Translations under genes and position numbers: made by a program
Notes under the pieces: generated by a model
The model's input: the letters and a program-made list of their open reading frames with translations, nothing else
What the model was told of the DNA's origin: nothing
Databases searched by the model: none
NCBI GenBank assembly: GCA_017893485.1
Contig: CM030365.1
Coordinates: 46,866,458 to 46,930,457, forward strand
Direction: 5' to 3'
Length of the DNA stretch: 64,000 bases
DNA from: Hemerocallis citrina
Lineage: Eukaryota > Streptophyta > Magnoliopsida > Asparagales > Asphodelaceae
In this document: positions 45,401 to 57,180 of the stretch, piece by piece
Numbering within the stretch: the first letter of the stretch is position 1
Layout of the letters: the number at the start of each line of letters is the position of its first letter

Positions 45401-46508
45401 TTAGAGAGGCGTTGGTGCTCTCTCTTGGTATTTTAAGAGATGGTCGGCATTCCATGTCCTAGGGATCTCCCTGCCTTCAAGGTCTTCTAGTTTGTATGTG
45501 CCGGGCCGAACTTTTTTGACGATCTTGTAAGGTCCCTCCCAATTTGGAGCGAGTTTACTCTTTTGACCAGGAAAGAAGATGGCCAACTTTCTGAGGGCCA
45601 GGTCCCCTTCCTTGAGGTCCGTGGGGCGGACTCTCTTGTTGTATGCCAACTCGATCCTTCTTCGGTAGCTTTGTTGACGAATGGCAGTTCTTTCTCTGAT
45701 CTCATCTATCCGGTCTAGATTTGCTCTGAGCTCTCTGGCATTTTGCTCTTCTTCATAAGTTATTAGACGAGGAGAGGGTATTCCGACTTCTAGGGGGATG
45801 ATGGCCTCGGACCCATAGGTGAGATTGAATAGGCTCTCTCCTGTGGGGGTCCGTTTTGTGGTGCGGTAGTTCCACTGCACGTTGGGAAGCTGATCGACCC
45901 ATAAGCCTTTGGAACATTTATCCGACCTCTTCTTAATGCCGGAGAGGATCTGTCGGTTAGCATTTTCGGCTTGGCCATTTGACTGGGGATGTGAGACGGA
46001 GGAGAACCTGTGTTGGATGGCAAGGTCTTCGCATAGAGCTCGGAAGGCAGTCCTGGTGAACTGGGTTCCGTTGTCTGTTATCAGGACCCGAGGGACGCCG
46101 AATCAGCAGATCACGCTTTTCCAAAAGAACTGAACAACCTTGTTCTCGATGATCGTGGCCAAGGGCTCGGCCTCTATCCATTTTGAAAAGTAGTCGATCG
46201 CCACGACTAAGAATTTGAACTGTCCGGGAGCTGGTGGAAATGGCCCTAGTAAATCCATCCCCCACATCGCAAAGGGGACTGGACTTGATAGGGAAGTTAG
46301 TGGAGCTTGTGGGAGGCGTCAGATGTCGGAGTACTTCTGACAGGAGCTGCATTTCCGAACGTGTCGTTCGGCGTCTCGTAAGAGAGTGGGCCAGAAATAT
46401 CCGTAATTCAACACTTTGCAGGCCAAGGATCTGGATCCCGAATGTGCCCCGCCGATGCCCTCGTGAAGTTCTTACAGGGCGTAGTCGGCCTGCTTGGGGG
46501 AGAGGCAT
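45401..46508 (-). pseudogene. Integrase, element 2, several stops
   Basis: Same domain as 10149-11360. A TAA at 46472-46474 replaces the CAA of element 1 right at the start; two more TGA/TAG codons interrupt the catalytic core. D and E are seen in MDLLGPF, LITDNGTQF and NGQAENANR. The C-terminal 160 codons (45880-45401) are open and reach the natural TAA after RAPTPL, which element 1 has lost. Confidence 0.85.
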
Positions 46509-49201
46509 CTCAGGTAAGGCCGGCCGTCTACCTGTGTGAAGGAGCGTTTATATAGGATACCTCCGATTAGTGTGTAACGCTCAGCTCGGGTTCTCACTCT
46601 TCGAGCTTCCTTGGGATCCTCGGGGAGGAGTCCATCCCTTAAGAATTCGACGAGGGGTTTCATCCAGTTGTCTTCGAGCAGGATAGGCAGCGACTCCATA
46701 GAGTCGGGAGTTTCGTCCTCTATACTCAGCTTCAGAAGGACCTCTATCAAGACGGTCTGCTCGAGACCTTGAAGGGAGGAAGAGGCTAGTTTGGAGAGGG
46801 CGTCGGCTTGAGCATTTTCTTCCCAGGGTATGCGTTGGATGAAGGCTTCTTCAAACAGTGCCATGAGGCTCCTGACCTTGGCTAAGTATTTAACCATCCT
46901 GTCATCACGTGCTTCATATTCGCCGAGGACCTGATTCACGACTAGCTGAGAGTCGCTAAAGATCCTGAGGTGTTGCGCCCCTGCGTTGCGAGCCATTCCA
47001 AGGCCGGCTATGAGTGTCTCGTATTCTGCTTCGTTGTTAGAGGACTTGAAGTTGATACGGAGGGAGTATTGGAGGATGAAATCATCTGGGCCTGCCAGAA
47101 TGACCCCTGCCCCGCTTCCCTCATTGCAGGAGGATCCGTCCACATAAACCGACCAGACGGGTCGTCCCTTCACTGTTTGGCTAGACTCGGGGATGGTATT
47201 TTCAACTATGAATTCCGCTAAGGCCTGAGCCTTGATCGCGGTCCGAGGCTGATAAGTTATATCGTGCTGGCTCAGCTCGATAGACCACTTCATAAGGCGA
47301 CCCGAGGTCTCTGGCTTGTGGAGGACCTGCTTCAGCGGTTGGTCAGTAAGAACGACCACCGAATGGGACTGAAAGTACGGGCGAAGCTTTCTCGCGGCCA
47401 TCACCAGGGCATAAGCCATCTTTTCTATCTTCGGGTAGGGGAGTTCGGCATCCCGAAGTACTTTGCTCACATAGTAAATGGGCTTTTGAGCCCGGTCTTC
47501 TTCCCTTACTAAAACGACACTGAGAGTCTGTTTGGAGGCTGCCAGGTAGAGGTAGAGGGGTTCTTCAGGAATTGGTTTGCTGAGGAGAGGAGGATTGACG
47601 AGGTAAGTCTTGAGCTGGTCGAAGGACTCATGTTGCTGTTGTCCCCATTCAAAACCTTTAGCCCCCCTGAGGGCCTTGAAGAAGGGGAGGCATTTCTCTC
47701 CGGACTTCGACAGAAAATGCCCTATGGCGGCCAAACGGCCTGTAAACCTCTGAACTTCCTTAACATTTTTGGGAGGGGCCATGTCTAATATGGCCTTGAT
47801 TTTCTCAGGGTTTGCTTCAATTCCTCGTTGGCTAACCATGAAGCCGAGGAACTTTCCTGACGAGACACCGAACACACACTTGTTCGGATTGAGTCTCATG
47901 TTGTGCTTTCTCAGAACGTCAAACGCTTCTTGGAGGTCGGTCACATGATCGGCACCTCGGATGCTTTTTACAAGCATGTCGTCAACATACACCTCCATGT
48001 TTCGGCCAATTTGAGCTTGGAAAACCTTGTTGATGAGGCATTGGTATGTGGCTCCTGCGTTCTTCAGACCGAAGGGCATAACCCTGTAGCAATAGAGGCC
48101 CTGATCGGTCACAAATGATGTCTTCAGGATATCCGGGGGGAACATCCGGATCTTGTTGTAGCCTGAGAAGGCATCCATGAAGCTGAGGAGTTCATGCCCC
48201 GAGGTGGCATCAATCAAAGTGTCAATACTCGGAAGAGGGAAGGGATCTTTGGGGCAAGCCTTGTTGAGATCGGTAAAATCGATACAAATCCTCCAAGTCC
48301 CGTTAGACTTCTTCACCATTACTACATTCGACAACCACTCGGAATAGTTTACCTCTTGTATGAACCGGGCCTTCAAGAGCTTGTCCACCTCCTCTTTTAT
48401 AGCTAGCTGGCGCTCGGGGGCGAACTTGCGCCTCTTCTGTTGAACCGGTTTGGACCCTGGAACAACGCTGAGGTGGTGGACTAAAAGCTCTTCGGAAATT
48501 CCGGGCATGTTTGCAGTTGACCAAGCGAAGAGGTCTCGGTTCCTTTGGATGCACTGTACAATGTCCGAGCATACGGCGGACGGGAGGGTCTTGCTAACAA
48601 AGAACTTGCGAGTTGGATCCTGCTCAGAGAAGAGAACTTCCTCCAATTCATCCACCGGCTCGGACGTCGGTCGGGCAGTATCTTGGGGGATTTCCAGAGT
48701 TTCTAAGGAGAGGACGGGACCGAGGGTAGAGGTCATATAGCACTTGCGGGCCGTTTTCTGATTGCCTTTTACTTCCCCTACTCCGGCCTGAGTGGGAAAC
48801 TTCATTTTGAGGTGATAGGCGGAAGGGACGGCTTCAAGGGCAGCTAGGCCGGGCCGACCCAGAATGACATTGTAGGCTGCAGGGACATCTACGACCATGA
48901 AGTCCATCGACTCCGTTTGGGTAGTAGGAGTTTTGCCAGCGGTTACGTCGAGGGTGATCACCCCTTCAATAGTCACTGGCACTCCCGTGAACCCATGGAG
49001 CGTGTAGCCGGCGGGCTTGAGTCTGTCTCGGGAGAGCTTTAGGCCTTTAAAAGCGGCGAGGAAGAGGATGTTAACAGAGCTGCCATTGTCCACTAGGATC
49101 CTCTCCACTTTGAAGTTCGCCATGTGGAGGCTGATGACGAGTGCGTCACAATGAGGGGTGCGGACACCTTCAAGATCTTCGTCTGAGAATGTGACGGGCA
49201 C
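46472..49201 (-). pseudogene. Pol of element 2: protease, RT, RNase H, second RNase H (open 909 codons)
   Basis: The longest open frame in the window. Residues 36-44 are the protease site (LVDNGSSVN). RT covers about 230-480 with FTDLNKACPKDPFPLP and catalytic YVDD at about residues 405-408 (47978-47989). The first RNase H follows (KVLRDAELPYPKIEKMAY, VVLTDQPL), then the second RNase H from about residue 685 (VYVDGSS, SNNEAEYETL, IFSDSQLVV). It ends at a TAA inside the integrase N-terminus. All visible catalytic residues are present, but the frame is disconnected from gag (one-base loss near 49280) and from integrase. Confidence 0.88.
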
Positions 49202-49248
49202 TCCGAGGCCTTTGGGAGGAGGGGTAGCGCGAACCGAATTGACTTCTC

Positions 49249-51135
49249 TTATAAATGCCTTTCGAGAGGAGTTTGAGGAGCCCCCATTGGGCCCCCATGA
49301 ATGAGGTGTAGAACACGCTCCTCTTCGAAGTCGGGCGTTTCATCGCGTTCCGAACGCTTATTAGCTCCCCGAGGCGGGGGAGGAAGGTCGGCTCGGTCCT
49401 TTCTCACGAATCTGGTCAGTTGCCCCCTCTGGATGAGGGCTTCTATCTCATTCTTCAAGGCCCGACAATCGTTGGTGTCGTGGCCGTGGTCCCGATGATA
49501 ACGACACCACTTCTCTTTATCCCTCTTCTTGCCAGGGGTGTTCATTTTTGGTGCAGGAGGTATCACCCCCTCCTTCTCAACTTCCATGAGAATTGTGGAG
49601 ATATTGGCGTTAAGGGGAGTGAATTTTTCAAATCTGGGGGGAGGTCAGCGCTGGCCGGCATTATCCTTCTGAAGCTTCTTGGCTCCTTCCTTTTCTGTTC
49701 CTTTTCTCTTGAACCCGGAGGAAGACCCCTCCAAGTTGGGGCGGTGCTCAGCTTCTTCGGCCCGAATATACTTTTCGCTCCGGAGGAGGAGGTCAGAGAA
49801 GTTCTGTGGGGGTTTCTTGGCGAGGGAGGAGCGGAGGTTGGAATTGAGGTCATTGGATTGAAATGCTGCTGCAGCGACCGACTGGTCGAGGGATGCTATG
49901 GACCTGGCTTCAGCTGTGAACCTCTTCACATAGTCCCTCAACTTCTCACCCTTCTTCTGGTGGAGGTACAGTAGCGAGATGCTGGTCTTCTCGGTTCTAC
50001 GGCTACTTACAAAATGGGTGACGAAGAGGGTCTCGAATTGCTCGAAGGAGAATATTGAGGATCGGGCAAGGCGAGAGTACCATTCTCGAGCTGGGTCCTT
50101 GAGAGTTGCGGGGAAGGTTTTGCAGAGTAGAGCATCGGAAGCCTGATGGATGAGCATGAGGGTCTTGAAGCTTTCGATGTGATCAACGGGGTCGGTCTCC
50201 CCGGAATAGGTCTCAAATTGAGGGGGTTTGAAGCCGATTGGCACAGGTGCATCCATTATGGTTCGGGAAAAAGGAGGTCGACTAGGACGAAGAGTCCTTC
50301 CTCTGAGCTCTTCTTCTCGGTCAAACTGACCCAAGCGCCTCTCCATCTCGTGGAGACGGCGGTATATAGCGTCATCCCTTCGACGGTAATCAGCCGAGCC
50401 TCTAGACTCGTCTTCGTACGAGGGAGAGCGGGGGCTACGACGACGGTAGCTCCTGGAACGGCGAGGACTTTGCACATGCCGGGAGTTACTGGGAGCCGGA
50501 GGAGGATATGGGGACCGTCGGCGAGGACTTCGGATCGGAGGAGGAGAGGGGATCTTCGGAGCATTGGTGTTAGGACGGAGATTGAGAGCTTGTAGGACGG
50601 TCGCTTGGAACTGCTGGAACTCGGCACGGGTGATGGGTGCCTCATCGTTCCTAGGCTGTTGCCGACCTGCAGGGGAGTGTGGCCTTCTTCTGTAATGCTC
50701 AGGGGACTCTCTCCGCCCCCTTCGGGTAGGGGACCTCCTGTATTCTCGGCGGTGAGGAGACCGCCCATCCGGACGGTGTTGGCGGGAGGTTCCCTCTCGG
50801 GCCCGCTTTTCATCCAGATGGCGGCGAATATCCTCATCTTTCTGCCGATTGAGGATGGTGTTGTGGTGATCGGAAGCTCGGGGATGGTGAGAGGCCATAG
50901 AGTCCAAAGAGGCGTTGTGGATGGAGACGTGGTCCGGATGGAGGGGCTGCTTCTGCGGATTGGGACCCTTGGGAGGCTGTTAGTTCTGAGGAGCAGGCAG
51001 GCCCTGTTGGAGTGGGTCCTCCGCTTGAGGAAGAAGTTGACCCTGCTGTTGAGCGGGATGAGGGGGAACTTCTTGTTGCTGATCGGGGTTGGGTCCTCGG
51101 TTGGACCCTCTTGATCTGACTTTCCTAGGAGGCAT
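49249..51135 (-). pseudogene. Gag with zinc knuckle, element 2
   Basis: ATG at 51135 (MPPRKVRSRG). A TAA at 50980-50982 (CAA in element 1) splits off the N-terminus; 50907-49645 is then open for 420 codons and holds the Arg/Ser-rich region and gag domain (GFKPPQFETYSGE, FVTHFVSSRR). The knuckle CRYHRDHGHDTNDC is in the frame 49587-49249. A shortened C-run near 49280 shifts the frame before protease. Confidence 0.85.
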
Positions 51136-51188
51136 GGCTGGAGAAGATCTGACCAACGGGAAAAGGGGAGGTTGCTATTCGTTAGTTT

Positions 51189-51204
51189 CCCACAGACGGC
51201 GCCA
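51189..51204 (-). other. Primer binding site, element 2
   Basis: Minus-strand TGGCGCCGTCTGTGGG, four bases inside the 5' LTR. The first nine bases fit the complement of the Asp-tRNA 3' end. Confidence 0.55.
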
Positions 51205-51207
51205 ATC

Positions 51208-51829
51208 TATTGCCGCTAAATTCGGTGTGGGGGCAAACAGATAGAATTTGTGGATTCTTGGGAAACTTTGAATAGGAAACCTGATTACCTGTTCCGCCTG
51301 AGTTTGACCGTCGCTCCCGCCGTACACCTGCAAAAAGTGCGAGACACCGGGGTTGTTCCCGGCGATGCACCCTCCGATGCTCAAGTCAGTAATCAGAAGT
51401 GATTATGAAAGAGCGCAAAAACTGGCAAAAGATTGATTACCTCTTAATGGAGATGGATGGGGGGTATTTATAGGCGTCTAAGGGATTGGATTAGGAATGT
51501 AATCCCCATGATCTGATAAGGAATATTCTCCTTGTAAATAGATTAGGAATGTAATCCCTAATTTCCAGTGGAAGGATAGGCATGAATCAGGGCCGTTGAT
51601 TAGGATATAACCAGGAACCCTAATTCTATCCCTCTGAATCGGGCTTTCCGCTGGTTGAAACCCGCACCCGATTGAGGTGGATCCGTTCGTGGGTTATTGG
51701 ATCTTTGACGAAAAGATCCAGTACCCATCTCAGACCCATTGGTAGGTGAAATTACCGTTTTACCCCTGGGCTTCAGGATTCGTGCCCGATTTGGACGGTT
51801 CCGATTAAACCCCATTTTTAGTCATATCA
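51208..51829 (-). repeat. Element 2 5' LTR (mosaic)
   Basis: 622 bp, with terminal TG changed to TA. R-U5 (51208 to about 51450) is nearly that of element 1. U3 (about 51475-51829) is that of the 3' LTR of element 2, including a block absent from element 1 (AAGGAATATTCTCCTTG). TATA on the minus strand at 51465-51472. Confidence 0.9.
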
Positions 51830-53963
51830 GCTTTGTTAGATGTAATCTCTTATTATAGATTGTTTCTTCACATGTTATGCTAATTTGAGTGAACCATATA
51901 CCATGCTTTGTATGCCATCTTATTTTGGATCGTATGCAATTAAACTATTCGATAAAATGCATAGCAGAAGTTTTGTTTTACCGCTGCCCTATTTTTGAAC
52001 AGTAATTTTGATCCTGTTAACATCAGTAAAATAAATAAAGTTGTGAAAATGATTTGTAGCTTTCTTTTTCTAATTTTCAGAACTTTCGACGGATCTGAAT
52101 TCCGATTTTCGATGCATGAGTTATTGCTGCTTTACAGCAGTCATATCGTATATTATAAATTCTGAACTATGTGACTTCTGTATGAATCATTATTTTAAAA
52201 CTGATATTAAAAGTAGAATTTGAACTCTATATTTTACTGAGTTTGTTTAGACATGACTGGGATCAATCACTAATTTTTTGGAATAAATTAATGACTTTTG
52301 TATCTCATTTCGTACTTATAAAACCAATCGATATATTTCCAAACTGCATGTTATTCAGTAAAGAATTATGTTTTCAACATGATTCTGTTCATTTTTTATG
52401 AAAATTTTGTGAATATGAACTGTAGCCTGATTTGTCTATTTTATCACCCTTTTGACAGATTTGAATTTCGAATTGTATTTTGCGAATTATCTCTTTTGGT
52501 ACTGTTGTGACTGAACTTTCAGAATTAAAATTTTGTTGCATTACTCTGTTTTCCCAATTTTATTGACTATATTATCTGTAATATAATTTCATAATATTTT
52601 ATATATTAAGACTAGATATACTAGAGAATCTTCCATATTTTTTTCAGAATTAATTATGATGTTTTCAAATTCTTTTCATGCTTATAAACAAAATTTTGCA
52701 TCTTCAGGCTGAACATAACTTCTGTATTAAACGCTATTTTCAATCCTGTTTCTGTGGCTGATGTATGACTTGTATATATGCGCTGGATTTGGCAGAGAGT
52801 CTAGTTTCTATATTTCCTGACGGATCTAGATTTGCAGTTCGGTAGCAACGGGATTCAAAGGTTTGGTACAATAGTGTCTTACTGTCAAGAACTGGAAGTT
52901 TCGTTGTTTTGACTGTTGTACGTTGTTTTTGTCATTCGTTTGTTTTTCCAATTCATCTTAGACTTGTCCTTTGTTCTTTCCATGTCTTTTAGCCCTGTTT
53001 GTGTTTGTTCACACCTGTTTAATAATAATGAAAAATAATCAAGCTGGGGTTTTTAAGGAAAAGATCTAGTAGTGGACAATATAGAAATGCATATTAAGAA
53101 TGGAACTCATTTTCCCCACTGTTACTATGGTACCCACTATTTTTCTCTGGATGCATGAGGGCATGATCCATGACACTGTTATTGTTTGTTGTTACTATTA
53201 CTGCTTGTCTGAATATACGGCCCTATCGGTTCCACTACGAAATCTTAAAATGAAACTGTTTGATGTGGCAACAATGTGGTATAATGCATGAATGATCATT
53301 AGATATAAGAATAACTGTTTTACTGTCACGTCCTGTTACTTCTACTATCATCCTGTTACTGTTACTGTTGACTTCACTATTACTGTTACTGTTATACTCT
53401 TCACTGTTTATCCACCGTTTGTGGTTATCTGTAGACTGTCATCCTTTGTTTCTTATCTCCATGTTAGTACTTCCAGTTTTTGTTTCATATTTTCCTTTCC
53501 ATTTTCTTGCTTGTACTGCTTGCGGCCCGGAACTTCCATCTAACGGGCATTATGTTTTCATGTCTTCCTTTTTCCTTGTAATTGCTAGATGAGCAGGTTT
53601 TGGTGATTGCTTGCCTACTGGAGTTAGTGAGCAAAAGTTTTGAGCTGCGCTTTGGAAAATTTGTTTAAGTTTTGCTTGAACTATTTTATTCATGTTACTG
53701 TATTGAGACTTGTATTTGGACTTGTAGTCCCAGAATATTGTTTTGTTTCAGATCTCGTATTTGTTTGGGATTTTCATTATTTTTGCGAATAAATATTGTT
53801 GAGTTGTAATTGTTTATGCATGCCTGGTTGAGTATATTGTTATATTTAATGTTGTGGTGAGTCAAGTAGATCCGTACAACTTATGGATGGTGAAAACTAT
53901 TCGCTGGGCTTAGTCGCGTACCGTATTCCGTATTCCTTTTGGGAAGCGGGGCATGACAGTCGG

Positions 53964-56435
53964 GTATGGTAAGTGTTGGAATTTTGACCCGATTTGATTC
54001 CACTCGAGGAAAAGGTTAATTCGTCCAAGTAATTCGCTATAGGGCGCTCGACAATCTTTGTAACAAAGAAAGATGGTTCACTGAGAATGCGTATTTATTA
54101 TCTGGAGTTGAATAAGGTAACCATAAAGAATAAGTATCCATTGCTGAGAATAGATGATTTGCTTGACCAGTTGCAGGGTGCTACAGTGTTTTCATTGTTA
54201 GATTTGCAGACATGATACCATTAGATGAGTATAGAAGAGGGAAGTATCCCAAAGACTGCTTTTCGCACTTGGTATGGACTGTATGAATATTCGGTGATGC
54301 CTTTTGGGCTGACGAATGCCCCCCGCATCTTTCTTGAACTTGATGAATCATACCTTCCTTCCTTATATCAATAGGTTTATGATTGTTTTTATTGGTGATA
54401 TTTTGGTTTATTCTCGCAGCATGGAAGAGCATAGACAGCACCTCAGAATTGTGTTGCAGACACTTCGGGACCAGAAGTTATATGCTAAATTCTCAAAATG
54501 TCATTTCTAGGAGCGAGGAGTTCGATTTTTGGGGCATATTGTGTCCGCTGAAGGTATATCAGTGGATCCAGAGAAAGTTGTTGCGGTGAAAGACTGGAAG
54601 CAACCCACAAATGTTATAGAGATTAGAAGTTTCTTGGGTTTGACTAGCTATTATCAGCGGTTTATTCCTTGATTTTCTATTATTGCTGCACCGATGACTC
54701 AGCTTATCAGGAAGAAGGTGCCATTTGTATGATCTGAAAGGTGTGAAAGGGCATTTGAAGAGTTAAAAGAAAGATTGACTATGACTCTTGTTTTGATTAC
54801 CCATGAGAGGGGAGTACCTTTCCAAGTATATACAGATGCATGCGGTACTAGTTTAGGTGCAGTCCAGATGCAAGAAGGCCGACTTGTGGCTTATATATCC
54901 AGACAATTGCTGTTCATGAAGTGCATTATCCTACCACAATTTAAATTTTGCGGCAGTAGTGTATGCATTGAAGATGTGGAGACATTATTTATCTGGGAAG
55001 CAGTTTCAACTTTTCACTGATCATAAGAGTTTGAAATACTTATTCTCGCAAAAGGAGCTTAACATGAGACAACAAAGGTGGCTCGAATTCTTTTGTAGTT
55101 TTGATGTTGAAATAAAATATCACCATGGGAAAGCAAATGGGGTGGCAGAAGCTCTAAGTAGAAGAAAAATGTTAGCTGTTATGATGTCCCAGGAGTGGAA
55201 GGTATTAGAAACACTGGGTTAGTTTGATTTTACTTCAGTAGCAGATGGTGGTATGACTTCATATTTGGGCAGCTTATCAGTACAGCCGTCTATCCTACAG
55301 CTGATCATTCGAGCTCATATGATTCTTAATTGTTGTAGAAGATGCATGAGTTAATTTTGGATGAGATTGATGAATGTCCTATAGATTGGTCAGTAGACAG
55401 TGAAGGAGGTCTTCGCTATCACCGTAAACTTTGTGTTCTTGATGTGGATGGTTTACGGTAGCAGGTGATGGAGTTTGATCATCAGATTAGGTATACTGTT
55501 CATCCAGGTGGCACGAAGATGTATCGAGATCTCAGAGGACTTTTTGGGGGCCTGGAATGAAGAAGGATATTGGTGAATTTGTGCTAAGTGCTTCCCTTTC
55601 CAGAAAGTAAAAGCCGAACATTAGAGACCTTCTGGTTTGCTATAGCCTTTGGAGATTCCTCTATGGAAGTGGGATATGATTAGTATGGATTTTATTGATG
55701 GACTTCCTCGTTCTTGTAAGGGAAATGAGAGTATTCATTTAGTTGTTGACAGGTTGACGAAGTTGGCTCATTTTTATTCCAGTGTGGGTCACCTGGACAG
55801 TGGATAGTTTGGCTAGATTGTATATTCAGCATATAGTTCGATTGCATGGAGTATCCAGCTCTATTGTATCAGATTAGGATTCCTTGTTTGTATCAGAAAT
55901 TTTTGGAGATCTTTTCAGAGAGAGATGGGGATACAATTAGATTTGAGCACGACTTATCATCCTGGGACAGATGGTCAGACTGAGAGGGTGAATCAGATTT
56001 TGGAGGACATGCTTCATTCTTGTGTCTTGGACTTTGGAGGCCGCTGTGAGGATCATCTTCCCCTGATCGAATTTTCTTATAATAATAGTTATCAGGCGAG
56101 TATTGGCATGTCACCTTTTGAGGTATTATATGGGCGACCTTGCAGATCTTCGTCATGTTGGACAGAGGTAGGTGATGTACCGTTGCTTGGACCTGATATG
56201 ATTGAGAAAATTAATTTAATTCAGCATAGATTGCTTACTGCTCAAAACCGACAAAAGAGTTATGTAGATCAACGGCGGAGGCCCCTTGAATTTGAAGTTG
56301 GAGATTTGGTATTTTTAAAGGTTTCCCTTATGCGTGGAGTACGCCATTTTGGGAACCATGGGAAGTTAGACTCGAGGGTTTTTGGACCCTTCAGGGTTGT
56401 GGAAAGAATTGGAGCTGTGGCTATCGTTTAGATAA
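53964..56435 (+). pseudogene. Element A pol remnant: RT, RNase H, integrase
   Basis: Resumes directly after the TSD of B. RT is heavily decayed; the catalytic motif reads FIGDILVYS (about 54391-54417), so one of the two Asp residues is lost. RNase H has YTDACGTSLGAV and KANGVAEALSRR. Integrase shows TYHPGTDGQTERVNQILEDM and EFSYNNSYQASIGMSPFE. It ends abruptly after PFRVVERIGAVA near 56435, without a polypurine tract or direct 3' LTR. Gag and protease are absent. Confidence 0.82.
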
Positions 56436-57114
56436 TGTGAAAGGAAATAAAAAAACTTACTAACATGATGATAATTAAAGATAACCTGAGATTAAACATG
56501 AAAACATAGTAAATGAAAACTGGATATTGCACAAAAGAAATTTGTTAGTCTTGAACTAATCTACCATATCAACATCCATTCTATCTACCATATCATATCA
56601 TACTTCTACTATAAAATCCCTTCCCATCTTATACTATATTCATATTCATTCACGTCTCACAACATCACATTCATTCAATCTTATAATATATTCACAACAC
56701 TTTAACATTCTCTTAATACAATTTACTTTTCTTTTTTATTTTTATTACATCATACCACTTACTTTAATTCTCATTCTCATTTTAGATTTTGATTAACATC
56801 TCGTCATACAACTTACTTTACTTCTCATTTTTATGTTATCATATAATTTACTTTAATATTCATTCACATCTCATATTACAACTTACTTTATTTCCATTCT
56901 CATCGGGCAATACACCGCACCCCAAACATAGTTTGGGTAATAATCACCGCACCCCAAGTGAAACTTGCGTAATATAACATCACACCTCAAGCCGTTAACT
57001 TGGGTATTACATTACTTTATTTTTTCTCATCTTCATCTTACAGTTTATTTTACTTTTTATTCTCATCCCACAATACAACTATCATATCAACACCCTTCCG
57101 ATCCACCCTGGAAG

Positions 57115-57180
57115 TTGTGTCCAGGCAGGTAGTTCCCACAATTTCTACCGAAATAGCGGGCGGGTAGTTCCTCGACACAA
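57115..57180 (-). other. LTR hairpin module in D
   Basis: On the minus strand TTGTGTC pairs with GACACAA, AGG with CCT, and ATTTC with GAAAT around GGTA. GGAACTACC flanks on both sides as in copies 1-3. Confidence 0.6.

Larger units (their letters stand above)
38062..51829 (-). mobile_element. Element 2: TAT-lineage retrotransposon, second copy
   Basis: A 13.8 kb element with LTRs 38062-38682 and 51208-51829 and TSD GCTTT (38057-38061, 51830-51834), inserted in the 3' LTR of B. The empty site in the 5' LTR of B (about 23247-23262) confirms the borders. The plan is as in element 1. Gag-pol and the 113-bp array are very close to element 1. The antisense genes, the 58-bp array and the 3' LTR are clearly diverged, and the 5' LTR is a mosaic. 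Gag-pol is broken, but the antisense gene is intact. Confidence 0.93.
18578..53958 (+). mobile_element. Element B: Tekay/Del-like chromovirus, carrying four later insertions
   Basis: Two LTRs (18578-25376 and 36970-53958), primer site at 25387-25398, gag-pol at 25550-36846 ending in a chromodomain, and TSD GTCGG. Four elements are inserted: solo LTR C in the 5' LTR, solo LTRs X and Y in gag, and element 2 in the 3' LTR. Net of these, the element is about 11 kb. Gag-pol contains two GT-AG intron-like segments. The LTRs have diverged visibly more than those of element 1, in keeping with the nesting order. Many stops and small indels make it defective. Confidence 0.9.
36970..53958 (+). repeat. 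Element B 3' LTR (interrupted by element 2)
   Basis: Starts TATAACTCCCG (TG mutated to TA), has its TATA box at 37295-37301 and ends GGGGCATGACA. Without element 2 it is about 3.2 kb and follows the 5' LTR base for base with scattered changes. It preserves the empty site of solo LTR C (about 37655-37685). Confidence 0.88.

Noticed and set aside
53100..53592. Hydrophobic small open frames resembling membrane proteins
   Set aside because: T-rich LTR sequence of B; the 5' LTR copy (24780-24977) does not keep the frame.
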